Source of the DNA: Epiperipatus broadwayi
Taxonomy: Eukaryota > Onychophora > Udeonychophora > Euonychophora > Peripatidae
Direction of reading: 5' to 3'
Assembly: GCA_028023455.1 (NCBI GenBank)
Contig: JAQFVV010000001.1
Location: 20,581,611-20,645,610 of the forward strand
DNA length: 64,000 nucleotides
The position numbers and the translations under genes are program-made. The notes under the pieces are model-generated. The model saw nothing but the letters and a program-made list of their open reading frames with translations, did no database searches and had not been told where the DNA came from. This document shows, in pieces, positions 1 to 12,160 of this stretch (position 1 is its first letter; each line of letters starts with the position of its first letter).

Positions 1-54
1 ATTGAAAAATTTAACATTCTAAATTTAACATTATAGAATGTTAAATTTTTCAAT
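1..54. repeat. Perfect 21-bp inverted repeat at the window edge
   Basis: Positions 1-21 and 34-54 are exact reverse complements around a 12-nt AT loop. The left arm starts at the first base of the window, so the palindrome may continue outside. It could be the end of a larger foldback element or a small MITE. No coding potential is seen. Confidence 0.8.
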
Positions 55-1380
55 CATGATTCTTAAAGCTTCCCTTTTATCTACAAGAAAACTTGTTCTA
101 AGCCTTTGCTCTCTTATATTGACAACAACAAGTCTGCTGTTTTCTAATTCACTAGCTAAAAGAAAAGGCTAAAAAATATATTGGAGAAGAAATATGGGCA
201 TTCTATTAATAGTATTCTATTAATCCTTTCTCCAACATATCATGTTCAAGATTAATATTATCAATATTCATGATAACTTCATCATAATCGAATTGTTCTT
301 TTTTTTTTCAATCTAGATGCTAGAGTCTTAAATACTTATTTGTTAAAGCAACACTTTCATAAGAGTATTTGATGTGAACTGTTTTTATTTGAGCATGAAT
401 TTTTGTCATCACTTTTAACAATTAATAATTGCTAAACATTTATATATATATATGCCTATAAAAAATACATTCTAACATTTTGACAATTTCTCTCTTGTTT
501 TTGAAAAAGATAAACAAGGCAGGTGGAAAATACATAAAAACTTACTATAACTTCGATATTTGAAATGCAAATTAATTTTTTGTTATTCAACTTAAAATTT
601 TAAATGAATATTTTCTGTATTCATTTCAGGTACATACAATACTTAAAATACACATTGCATGAAACTAAAAAAACCATTAAATCTAAACCTGTAACCAACG
701 AGTGTTAAACAGCAATTATAAATTCCAAACATGTTTTCTATATTCTTAGGTAAATGATTCTCATTTCTCAAGCCAAGATAAATAACACTTTCAGATTCAT
801 TTTAATACATATATATCTGTGTAATTTTGATGTTAGCAATTCTACAAAAAAAAAAAAAATTGAAATTTATATTTATGATTTATTAGAAGCTTATATATAT
901 ACACGCCTAATCTTGAATGATAAGATAATTTTTTATAAAATGCTTTTACCAAAAAGTTTCTTAGTAAATGCATTTGATTAGTAAAAATACCTAAGCATTA
1001 CTAATATAATAGCATCTTGATTAATCTAAAATAGTAAGAAGTTTTTTTAATAAAAAGACTCATTCACAGGAGTAAATATTTAGATAAAATAAAAAAAAAA
1101 ACCTAAAATAATCCATTGTGGAGAAACCATTTGCTAATTCAATTTTTCTAAATACATAAAAGTAAAGCTTAACAACCCTATATAAATAATATACATTACT
1201 TGATCATTTGAAAACAATTTAGGAATACAATAATTCCAATTTTGAAACTAACCACAGATGGTCCAATATATACATACATTCATATAAAGATCACTCAGAT
1301 AATAAGTGTATGAACTACTATTGTAACAAATGGGCTTGAAAAAGATATTCAAAATTGGACTCTAAAAAAATAAGTATTAC
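55..1380. other. AT-rich stretch without a recognised gene
   Basis: Poly-A/T runs and short TA microsatellites dominate. The only open frame over 70 codons (754-981, +) is rich in I, Y, K and N with no motif, and looks like chance in AT-rich DNA. Confidence 0.6.
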
Positions 1381-1489
1381 TTTTTTTTTTTCTCATGTGT
1401 CATAGCATCAGCCAGGAAGCGAACCCGCTATCCCGGGACAACTGATTGTAAAGCAGCTGTCGCTGACCTCTCGACCACCAATGCTTGAC
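1381..1489 (-). mobile_element. tRNA-derived SINE, copy 1
   Basis: On the minus strand this reads as a tRNA-like head with a pol III A box (TGGTCGAGAGG) and B box (GGTTCGCTTCC), then GATGCTATGACACAT and an A-rich tail, which appears here as the T run at 1381-1390. It is flanked by a target duplication beginning AAGTATTAC, at 1372-1380 and again at 1490-1498, in both cases followed by T runs. That supports LINE-mediated insertion. The unit is only about 100 bp, essentially tRNA head plus tail. Three more copies lie at 2281, 46801 and 53948. Confidence 0.85.
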
Positions 1490-2280
1490 AAGTATTACTT
1501 TTTTTTAATAAGTTATAAATAAAAGTACATAAAATAACAAATATGACCCAGAAACAGCCATCAAAACTTAATTTAATACAAATCTAAAGTACCTAGTGTG
1601 GCAGATATGATGCTTAGATACACTGCAATAATAATTATTAAAGACCCTGCTTTGTTTCCAGACTCCAATGCAGCAAACATAATGCTTTAGCAATATGTCA
1701 AATATAAAAAGCCTAATATTATAACTGAAATAACACAGCTAAGTGTAATTTGATAAAAATCTAGACAGTCTATTAGTAAAATGTAAGAATATTAAATTTT
1801 AAATACCAGAAGGCTTTAATAACATCTCTACCATTTTGTTAATCACACAGCAATTACTCAAGCATTTTGATATATAAAAGGTTATTTACTTAAAAAATTT
1901 GAAACTGATAATATACTTAAAAAGTAATATATGATTATAAAAGATACTAATTTAATAAAGTTTATCATTGGATAAATCTCATGCATCATGAATACAAGAT
2001 CACATAATTATCATGTTCAACTGTCATATCATTTAATAAATATTCATAGATTTATTTAAATTGGCCACTTTATTTAATTACCATAATTATTAATATGATG
2101 AATTTATGAAATTATAAATGTAAATTCAAAACATGGTGCAGAATGAGGGTAACACTAAAAGAATCTTGACTGTGTTATAGGTACTAAAAGTATTTCCAAA
2201 TATGTAAATAAGGTAAAATTTAATAAAACTAGTTTTATAGAACTTTATACTCTATATACAGTCAAAATCATGAAAGTTGT

Positions 2281-2383
2281 CAAGCTTTGGTGGTTGAGTG
2301 GTCAGCATAGCTGCCTTACAAGCAGTTGTCCCAGGTTCGCGGGTTCGCTTCCCAGCCGATGCTATGACACATAAAAAAAAAAG
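2281..2383 (+). mobile_element. tRNA-derived SINE, copy 2
   Basis: Same family as copy 1, in plus orientation: A box TGGTTGAGTGG, B box GGTTCGCTTCC and an A(10) tail. The 12-bp target duplication CATGAAAGTTGT lies at 2269-2280 and 2384-2395. The anticodon-arm region can fold as a stem CTGC/GCAG with loop CTTACAA, which would give anticodon TAC, so a tRNA-Val(TAC) ancestor is the inference. It is not a functional tRNA: the acceptor stem does not pair. Confidence 0.9.
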
Positions 2384-2395
2384 CATGAAAGTTGT

Positions 2396-4032
2396 GTTTC
2401 AAAACTAAGAGATAAAAAAATTTCAGCAAGTTTAATATATGTATATATAAAATACTTTTTCAGATTTGCCAAAAGCTCATAATACAGATTTTATAAGTCC
2501 AAAACACATTATGAGCAAATTAAACAAACTATTGATATCTTCAAAATATTATAATTAACTGATTATTAAAAAAAACATTTCCATGTTTGTTTAGCAATTT
2601 CCATAACAATACCAATAAACTATTTTATGATACATTTAACTGCAATTTATGTATGATTGTTTTATTTCTTTTTTTATTATTTTGATCAATACAATCATTA
2701 TTTCCTAAAAAAAAAAAAAACTAAACAAATTAATTGATTTGAACAACTCAGATAGAGACTAAATAATTTTTTTTTTTTTTCTCAGTTTCATTTTCTTTTA
2801 TTTTTTTCTTTCAAATTCATTAATATATTGTACACCAATTAATGTTAACATGTAAATAAACTACTATTATATCCCGATAACAAAAAATTGCATTTATAAA
2901 ATAAAACTAGGAATTCAAAACTGAATTAAATTATAATTTTAAATCATTAAAACGTCTTTTATATCTTTTAAAATATTAATATTAATTATGCTATATCCGG
3001 AATTGTTTTCCTTATCTCTTGTTTTTTAGATGTGTTTAATTTAAGAAATAAAAAATCCTTTAAATGGACCACTGAAAAAAAAGCTGTACTCACAATGTTT
3101 ACTGACTATCAGATGATGAAAGTTTTAATACTTTTTCATCCTTGTTTTAAAGTGACTATAAATCCATTTAATGCTAAAATTGGAGAATTGAGTTAACTAT
3201 AGTTTATCTACATAAAAAAAAATCCTAAACCTATTTCAAATCATTAAAAAAAATGTCTAGTTTTACTCTGTTCCCATTCAAATTTCATGACATAGGCATG
3301 AGACTTTAAAGTGCTAAGTACCATTCCATGAGATTTTCATACACACATATATCTTCCAATAGATGTGATAATATACTCGACTATTTCCATCATCCATTAT
3401 TAAATCATATCTCAAATATCATTAGCTCAAATCTTTATGCAAACATCTTTTAATAGACTTTCTCTTTAAATTTTTTATTTTGATAGATATTTGAGGATTT
3501 TAAAAATGTTAAAAAAATCTCAATTAAAATTTCAATTCTAAATCTTCCTCTCAAAAACAATTATAATGCAACACAAAAACATTCTTACAAAATAAATTGA
3601 TTTATATCCAGTTGATCAAAGATTAACATCATGATATAGTTCCTTGACATAAAACAAAAACAAAAGTTGGCAAACTCGGACACCAACAAGTTGATAATCC
3701 TATGCATAAAAATTAATATTTAGCTAATAAAAAAAAAAAAACATGCAAAAAAAAAGATTCAATAAAAAATAAATCTTATCTAACCTCCTAGTTCATACAC
3801 ACATTAATCTATCTGAAAACATATTCTAATTATTAAACACTGAGTAACAAAAACTGAAAATGAAAATAATATTAATAAAAAAAACTTATGTGAAAATTAT
3901 CTGTATATCCCAAATAAGATATAAAAAAAAGAAATATAGATGGAAAAAAGTGTTATTTATATTGATTACAAAAAAAAAATCATAATGATTAAAATAAAAG
4001 TACATAATTTACTATTAATCTATTCTATATCA
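2396..4032. other. AT-rich stretch, nothing recognised
   Basis: No open frame, splice-flanked tract or transposon signature could be supported here. It holds many A/T homopolymers. Confidence 0.55.
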
Positions 4033-5722
4033 GAGATTAATTTAAATCTGCTTAATTCCTGTGCTAAATTCATAGTTATAAATGGCCTGTGCTCATGGTA
4101 TCCATTGTACTAATGTATAATTAAATAAACCTGACTAAGACTCAAGATCACTTATTCACTTTATATTCCAGAAATGAAGGATACCTTTGATCTAATCTAG
4201 ACTATACTCATGACATAAATATCCATATATGTATAGGGTTTTAATTTTTTTTGTTGGTTTGTGTGTGTGTGTATTTTTTTTTTAACACCTATACGCGTTA
4301 GATTATGAGTAACTCCAAATCTTAAACAAATGATCATAAAACATTTAAATATTCTCAGGGCAAAGTACATGTGCATTAATAAATTAATATTTTGTGTCAT
4401 GACCAAAGTGGACATATGATGGAATTGTGAAATAAATTTATAACACAAAAAAAAAATCAAACCACAGTTAAATTTTGACTAAACTATTTGTTTCATCTTT
4501 TATTATGACAAAAATGAAATGGCAACAATAAAAAATAATAACCATAACATAGTAATGGCCATTTCTTTACCTAAGCTTTCAATGTACTCATAAAACAGAT
4601 GGTAATATTTCCTATTTAAAGGCTTATTAGGTGCTTGGGTATTAAAATGAATTTCAATCTATTATATGCTTAAATAATACGCATTTATAAATACTAACCT
4701 TAATGTAACAAATTTGTATTAACAACAAAATATAAAAGGAAATAAATAAAAAAAGTTATAATTTTAATATAAATGCTAAAGTTGCAATACAGATTAAATG
4801 TTTCTTTTATATATATATAATAATAATAAATCGATGGGTAAGTATTGTCATGTAATACCATTACGAAGATGCTTGAGTTTAGAAGGTTTTTTTTTTTCTT
4901 TTAGTGACTTTCTTAAGTATCACCTTTGCTGAATGACAACATGATTCAGATGATTAGCCATAATATTTTCCTTTTTATAGTTGCTTCTTGGGTTATGAAT
5001 ATTGGTCTGTTTCTTCTCCAGGCTGGGATGAATTGACTAAATATACGACTTCCTTCCTTAGGCATGCATGTCTATGTTCTAGGTGTACCACTAGTATAAG
5101 TGGGAACATATAGATGGAAGAATGGAAAAGTCCTTAGATAGGTGGTTTAATTTCTAGTGCATCCTATCAATTATGCAAGTCATAAATAGAGATTTATCTT
5201 TCCATTGATAAGAACAAAATTAATAAGACAAAAGTTTTCTAATAATTTTCCTTCACTGCACTTGATAGAGCAAAACAAAAAAAAAAATCTTGTCGTTCCT
5301 TCTCCTTATATATATATAATTTTCACAATTCACATATTTTTTCCAATCTTATATCATTGACATAAATAATAACAATGACATAACTAATTATACTATAATA
5401 TTTTAAAAAGATTATATATATATAATTTAAATGTAAATGGTGAACAATACACACATATATTTCTAATTTTGGTTATTAGTATTATTTTTATTCCACTTTA
5501 CTATAATTCACATATTTTATTTCATTTTCATTATTTTTGTTATTGTTGTTGTTGTTATTGCTACTGTTGCCTCTTCACTATTCTTAGATAAAAGATTAAC
5601 TTTATAAATATCATTAGAAAAAAAAAGTAATGATACAAAATCTGTAAAATATTTTATAAACATATATATATATATTGATAACAACTGAGAGTAAGAATTG
5701 AATCATTTCACTCCTTACAACA
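4033..5722 (+). repeat. 1.7-kb direct duplication, copy 1
   Basis: This segment aligns by eye, in the same order and orientation, with 8143-9968. Shared landmarks include a sequence beginning TGCTAAATTCATAG, the run ACTCAAGATCACTTATTCAC, a CTCATAAAACAGATG block and GTTGCTTCT followed by TTCTTCTCCAG. Divergence is by substitution and small indels; I would guess 80-85% identity, not computed. No open frame is conserved between the copies, so it looks like a noncoding duplication or two copies of an unrecognised repeat. Confidence 0.8.
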
Positions 5723-6754
5723 CTTTTTCCTAACAACAACAAAAAATATTAATATCACTAAAAAGTATATGTAAACATGAATAACTGATATTTTATTATG
5801 TATATGCTTAAAACAACAAACCTCATTCATTTCTCTGTAGGAAGAGTTAACCAAGAGAGGCTTTAATTACAAATAAGATTAAGCTAATAAGCATAAAAAA
5901 AATTTGTAAGTATTATTAGGTTTTACCAAACAAGATGAGCTGATGCTAATTACTCCTGATGCATTGGCCCGAGACTTTGGGCATTGTAAATCCCTTTCAG
6001 CTATGTGGTATATTTTTCCAATTTTTTTCTGTATTCTTTAGAGTCCTTCATATAAGTTGAAAAACTTCTTGTATTGGTGTTCATGTGGGTGACTAACATG
6101 GAATTCAATTTAACCTTGATTTCCTAATGGGATTTACTACTACTAATCTACTTAATTAACTTAACTATAAGTTTTATCCCATGAAATTTATAATGGGCTA
6201 TAACCAAATCAAATGACCTATGTACATATGCTGCTCTAATTTATGATAAGATAATAAGTATGAGACTCATACAATTGTAAGATCCATTCCTAGCAATTAA
6301 GGTCTTGAATATATGGATATAAATTTTGACAAGACTAAAGATTATTGACAGAAGCATTATAACTTTGACTTTCATCCTCACTGGATTCTTATAAAACAGG
6401 GCAACGATGTCATGCAAATGGTGTGAATTACCACTATCACATTCATTTTGAAACCTACCCAGAAATACAGGTTCCTTATACCAGTTAAAATTATTATTAT
6501 TATCCAAAGATATATGGCTGTATCCACACATATTTACATATTTCCTATTGCTCTCATAACACATTATAATTATAAATCTACATTACCATGAAATAAAAAC
6601 CTTTTGTTTTATGGATCATCATCAGCCTTAGAATAACAAGTTAAATCTATCTACACTCCTTGGCCTTTCAACTAATTTTCAGTAATTATATTTCTCCATG
6701 TAATACTCTGTTGTGCCTAATTCATTGAAATGTATATTATTTTTAGTACCTAAA
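5723..6754. other. AT-rich stretch with one unrecognised minus-strand ORF
   Basis: A 107-codon minus-strand frame (6241-6564) has more mixed composition than most chance frames here. Its first half is polar with scattered H, W, N and C, and its second half is hydrophobic. I recognise no family. It lies downstream of the coiled-coil pseudogene at 6755-7703 and could be a further piece of the same decayed element. Confidence 0.3.
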
Positions 6755-7703
6755 CTAATCTTTATCCTCTTTTACTAAATTATCATCAATTATAATATCT
6801 TTACCATCATTGGCTTCATCCACTTTTGAGTTAATTCCTTCCAATTTAATATACATTTCATGGAGACAACTGGACATTGTAGTGCTCATATTTTGAAATT
6901 GCTCAAGGACTTCTAGTAAATTTAAACCTTTCATTTTTTTAAACATAAGTTGGCAGTATTCTTGATTTGTCTTAACAATATCTTTCATTTTACTTTCTAA
7001 AGCATATTCCATTACTCTCCTTATTTCTATTTGGATGCCTTGAACTGAACATTTCGTTTCAATTTTTAAGTTCTTGAACTCACCACTGAGGTTCTGATAA
7101 TTTTTAGTAACCTGACTCTAGAAGTTTTGACATTTCTTTCGTGACTCTTCAAGTCTAACATTAATTGTTTGAACATCAATCTTCATTTCCCCTCTTAATT
7201 CTTCAATTTTGGCCTTTAGGGAAATAGCTTGAATTCTGAACTCTTTTCCTAGAGCAACTGCTTCATCCCTAGGCCTTTTTAATTCATTCATGGCTCTAGT
7301 TTCTTGCTCCTTAAAATTTTTTTGACTCCTTATCCTTTAATTCATTATAGTTAGCATCTATTTTTGTCTCTATTTAAGCAGACTTTTTTTTTAACTTGTT
7401 TTTTAACAATTTAGAGTTGGCATCTATTTTTGAAGTTAGTTCCTTACAGTTGGCATCTGGGTTTGTATTTAGTTCCTTAGAACTGGCATCTAGTTTTGCA
7501 TTTATTTCCTTAGAGCTGGCATCTACTTTTGCATCTATTTTTGCCTCCATTTCAGCAGAGTTGCTTTTTTAACTTTTTTTTAACTCTTATGAGTTGCCAT
7601 CTATTTTTGCATTTATTTCATTTTTTAAACTCAGTGAGCATCTCTAAAATAGTTTTCCAAACATTTGGTTGCTTATATCTCTAGTTTCAAACCCACCCAA
7701 CAT
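6755..7703 (-). pseudogene. Decayed coiled-coil protein with a short internal repeat
   Basis: Read on the minus strand from the ATG at 7703, one protein can be followed to the TAG at 6755 despite several in-frame stops and one frameshift near 7300. The first third repeats a roughly 11-residue motif of the type KIDANSKEL/KLDASSKEL about seven times. The rest is heptad-like, rich in E, K and L, and ends in an acidic tail. The last 85 codons are uninterrupted. Proteins like this occur as gag-like or ORF1-like products of retroelements, but no capsid, zinc knuckle or RT lies next to it. Function is unknown. The coding nature is supported by continuity across the stops and by the repeat register. 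Confidence 0.6.
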
Positions 7704-8142
7704 TTTGTCATTAGTATTGGCTATAATCTCTAATACTAAGTTAGTACACTAAAGAAAAATTAAAATAATTAAATATGTATCTTTACATATGTATATATAC
7801 AATAGTTTACTTTGTATTTCAAAAATCTACTCATATAAAATCTATCTAAAGCTTTCCATCTCCCTTTGTTATCTAAAAAAAATAATAGACTCATCAACAA
7901 CTCTATCCTCAAACTTCTTTTATTCATCTATTCATGGAAAATAAATTCTGAGCTTTTAAATATCATGGCTTTATATATTTTCTCAAGGCGTTTTTCAAAA
8001 AAAAATTTAAGAATATACTATGTGTTAAAACAAAATGTAATTTTCTCATAGATTGATTTGAAATTATCTAGAACACTTATCAGGTCAACAGATATATTCA
8101 CAGATTGGAAAGCATCAAATTTTAACCATGGCTTTGGTAAGC
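7704..8142. other. AT-rich spacer, nothing recognised
   Basis: It lies between the coiled-coil pseudogene and the second copy of the long duplication. No supported feature. Confidence 0.5.
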
Positions 8143-9968
8143 AGATTCTTTTAAGTCTGCTTAATTTCCATGCTAAATTCATAGTTATAAACAATCTGCA
8201 TTCATGCTATCCATTGTATTAACTTAGAATTAAATGAACCTAAGACTCAAGATCACTTATTCACTATATATTCCAGAACCAAAGGATACCTTTCATTGAA
8301 TCTAGATTATACTCATGAGATAGATATCTATATATGTGTGGGGTTTTAATTTGTTTGTTTGTTATTTTTTTTGTTTGTTTGTTTGTTTGTTTTTTTAACA
8401 CATATATGTGTTGGATTATCAGTAACTCCAAATCTTAAACAAATGATCATAAAACATTTAAATATTCTCAAGGTAAAATAAATGTATATTAATAAATGAA
8501 TATGATGTGACATGATCCAAAGTGCAAATATGATGGAATTGTGAAATAAATTTATAACATAAAAAAATCAAACGAAGTTAAATTCTGAATAAAGTATTTA
8601 CTTCATCTTTTATTGTGACACAGATGAGAGGCAACAATAAAATAAAAATAGCAATAAGATAGGAATGGCCACTTCTTCGCTTAAACTTTCAATGAACTCA
8701 TAAAACAGATGATAATATTTCTTACTTAATGGTTTATTAGATGCATGATTATTAAAATGAAGGCAATCTATCATATGCTTAAATAATGCACATTTATAAA
8801 CAGTAATCTTAATATAATAAATTTGTATTAACAATAAAATAATAAAGGAAATTTAAAAAAAGGCTTCCTTTTAATATAAATGCTAACAAATTGTAATACA
8901 GATTAAATGTTTCCTTTTTATTTTTATATACATAATAAAACATCGATGTGTGTGTGTATATTGTCATATAATACTTATATAGCAAAACAATAAAAGAGTT
9001 AAAAATTTGTTTATACTTTGGTTATTTAAGTTATGATTGATCAATCATGTTTTACAAATTATATATATATGGATTTCTTCTCGTTTTTTTTTTTTTTGTT
9101 TATTGAGAGAGTACATCATTTTATTTAAGAGTTCTTTTTCCTCCATTCACTGTTCTAACTATCATTTCCTGAAGTAGTTAACAAAGACACTTGAGTTTAT
9201 AACATTTTTTTCTTTTATTGATTAACCATAATATTTTTCTTTTTATAGTTGCTTCTAAGGTTTCAAACATTGGTCTTTTTCTTCTCCAGGTTGGGAAGAA
9301 TTGATTAAACATATGATTTTCTTCATTACCCATGCAGTCTATGTTCACGATGTTCCATTGATGTAAGATGGAACATATGAATGAGAAAATACAAAAGTTC
9401 TTAGATAGGTGGTTTGCTTTCTAGTGCATCCAGTCAGTTATATAAGACATAAATGGAGATTTATCCATTGATAAGAGCAAAATTAATAAGGCAAAGGTTT
9501 TCTGATAATTTTCCTTCACTACACTTGATAGGGCAAACAAAAAAAATCTTGTTATTCCTTTTCTTTTATATGTATATAATTTTCATGAGTCATGTACTTT
9601 TCTACCCTTTTATTGTTGACGTAAATAATAACAATGGCATAAGTGGTTATATTATAATATTTTCGAATTATCATATATATATATTTAAATGTAAATAATG
9701 AACAATACACATGTATATTTCTAATTTTGGTTATTAATATTATTTTTATTCCATTTTACTACAATTCACACATTTTATTTTATTTTCATTATTTTTTTGT
9801 TAAAGCTATTGTAGCATCATCATTACTCTTTATAAAAGATTAACTTTATAAATATCATTATAAAAAAGAGTAACTTGATACAAAATCTCTGAAATATTTT
9901 ATGAAAATATATACATTCTTTTAATTACAATTGAGAATAAGTGTTGAACCATTTCCCTCATTACAGCA
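8143..9968 (+). repeat. 1.7-kb direct duplication, copy 2 (with insertion)
   Basis: This is the partner of 4033-5722, about 4.1 kb downstream in the same orientation. It carries roughly 210 bp (about 8968-9178) that is absent from copy 1 between the shared flanks GTCATATAATAC and CTTGAGTTTA. That is an insertion here or a deletion in copy 1. TG and TTTG microsatellites (8350-8392 and 8949-8958) differ between copies. Nothing coding is conserved. Confidence 0.8.
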
Positions 9969-10292
9969 TATGTATAATGATATGGTGAAACATAAGTAGA
10001 ACCAAATGACATAGTTCACTAAAAATCCTGAATGTAAATTGTTAAGAAGCAACTAAAATTACCATCCTTATAAGAACAAACTGTTGTTAAAAATCTCTTC
10101 AGAACCAGAGTATATGCAATAAAAAATAATGTGTTGTATTTTTTTTTATTTAACTATAAACTTGCTCTAGCACAATTAAATGTATGTTAAAGAAAAAAAA
10201 GTTGTATTTTATGACTGCAACTTATTAAACATGGAAAAAAATAGAATTTAATTTTATAAATAAGTTTGTCAAAATATGTAAATGTAACTCAC
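9969..10292. other. AT-rich spacer, nothing recognised
   Basis: Homopolymer runs only. Confidence 0.5.
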
Positions 10293-10481
10293 AGTATTTT
10301 TTTTTTTCATTTCTTTAAATAAATATTCTTTGAGAAACTTTATGCAGGTAACAGGAAGTGATGATTTTAAAATTGGGAAAAGCTTAACATATTTTAATAG
10401 TTCAGCATTTTTTTTGTCTTTGAAAAAAATATTTTTAACTACATCAGTGTCAACACCACCCAACAAATTTTTGAATAGACT
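10293..10481 (-). CDS. Candidate 63-codon internal exon, unknown protein
   Basis: On the minus strand an uninterrupted 189-bp frame lies between CTAG at 10482-10485 and a consensus donor GTGAGT at 10287-10292, so it would be a phase-0 exon. Codon use is less AT-driven than its surroundings. The peptide has mixed composition, containing LLGGVDTDVV and KSSLPVTCIKFLKEY. I do not recognise the family. Against it, the putative acceptor is preceded by a purine-rich rather than a pyrimidine-rich stretch, and no neighbouring exon could be joined to it. It may be a relic of a transposon ORF. Confidence 0.3.
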
Positions 10482-11059
10482 CTAGCTTTTTTATTTTCCT
10501 ATGACCACCATGTTTAATTTTTTTGTGTGTGCAATTAAATCTTTTTTATGCATATTACAAAATTAATTTATATACTACATTATAAATTTTTAAGACTTCT
10601 AATAATTAAAATAAAACTATTTTTGAAATTAATATTTTTAAATTGCTTAAAATAAGTATTTAACTGAAAATCTTACTGATAACAAATGAACACATTGTTA
10701 TTGGCTTCACAATACCTATTCAAAAAGTTAAAAGAATGAAATAATAGATATTAGAATTTTATGCTATTAACTCTTTCACTGAAAAAAAATTTTTTTAATT
10801 AAACTGTTTTTTATTGGCCAAGTGGATTAAAGTTTTATAACTTTTGATTGGTCAATCAACAAAATCAGCAGTAAAAATATATTCATCTTTTAGTATTATA
10901 TTCATTTTAGTTTCGTTTGTAAAAAGTATAGTAATAATTTGTCAGATTACGAAAGTGAAAGTTTTTTCAAAAATAAATTTCTATTTATAATTATAAAAAT
11001 AATCAATAGTGGAAGACCTAAAAACAAAGTTTGTAACAAATTAGAAAGTACTGCGGATG
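10482..11059. other. AT-rich stretch, nothing recognised
   Basis: It contains the CCAAT-like inverted words TATTGGCC and GATTGGTC, but no supported feature. Confidence 0.45.
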
Positions 11060-11500
11060 TCATTGATTTCTTTCTCAATTTACATTAGTGTAAAAGTAAA
11101 GAATTTTTTACTAAAATCTTACTATTTTTCTAAAATAATTATATTTTCAGTATATTTTATCAAAATACATTATAATATGTAAATAAATGCCAGAAAAATA
11201 CTCTAAAACATTCATTTTTGTTTGAAAATCAAATAAAGAACTTGGGGTGATGAAAATTGTTGACAGGTGTCAAAATTGTTGTTAGCGCTGGTTTCTTTTT
11301 CAATTTACATTCATGTAAAAGTAAAGAATTTTTATTAAAATCTTACTATTTCTCTAAAATAATATATTTTCAGCATATTTTATGAAAATAATTTATAATA
11401 TGTATGAAAAATAATAAAAAAAATATTCTAAAAAATAAATTTTCATTTTGAAATTCAAAAACAAAAGTTGGAGTGGTGAAAATTATTGTCAGGTGCTCTT
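11060..11500 (+). repeat. Two-copy tandem repeat, period 225 bp
   Basis: The segment starting near 11065 (GATTTCTTTCTCAATTTACA) recurs near 11290 (GGTTTCTTTTTCAATTTACA). The similarity continues through AGTAAAGAATTTTT and ATCTTACTATTT to a GGTGATGAAAATTGTTG / AGTGGTGAAAATTATTG end. The two units differ by substitutions and small indels. No coding is seen. Confidence 0.75.
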
Positions 11501-11639
11501 CTTTTAGTCAAAATGTGAACCAACCAATCAGCATCTAGGAAAGGCTGCCTTCTCCCATTGTTGTAGCTTCTTATGTCAATGTTATTGATTTTTTACTTAT
11601 AAAATAATTCTAGAGAAGGCGGCATCTTACAGTACTTAA

Positions 11640-12160
11640 TTAGACAGTTATATATGAGTTTTATAAATATAGAGAAGGCATATGATAAGAGTAAATAGAA
11701 ATAGATTACATGTAAGTTTAGAAAATTTGGAAATGGATGAAGCTTTAGTGAATATTATTAAGAAATTATATGAAAATAATTACTATACATATCAATTAGG
11801 GAATATAGAATCAGTTAAAGATAAAAATGGTGTAGTACTAAAGCAAGGATGCCCTATGTCACCTATTTTGTTTTTGTTATATTTGAGTGAAATGTAAAGA
11901 GCAATAAAAAGATTAGGAAGAGGAATAGAGATAGTGTTAATAGGTGGCAAGGGAGTACATACTTTGTCAGGTCTTTTTTTGCAGATGATATATTTTTGTG
12001 TGCAGAAAGAAGAGAAGATATGGAAGTTATGCTGAGGATATGTGCAAGGGTGGGTAAAGAGATGGGGATTAAATTTAGTGAAGAAAAATCAAATGTAATG
12101 ATAGTTAATACTGGGGAAAGAAAAGAGGTAGAATTTTTATTGGGGGATATAAAGTTAAGT
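11640..12160 (+). pseudogene. LINE reverse transcriptase, N-terminal half (split copy)
   Basis: A plus-strand RT is readable across stops and small frameshifts. Motif A survives as NIEKAYD, with the first catalytic Asp changed to Asn. Motif B is KQGCPMSPILF, motif C is FADDIFL with both Asp present, and motif D/E is GIKFSEEKSN. The best uninterrupted pieces are 11682-11897 and 11996-12160. The element is cut at 12160 by the hAT-like insertion and resumes after 12692. It is clearly a non-LTR RT; the clade is not certain. It cannot be active. Confidence 0.85.

Noticed and set aside
1381-2383. Possible functional tRNA genes
   Set aside because: Pol III boxes are present but the acceptor and D stems do not pair, and A tails plus target duplications show SINEs.
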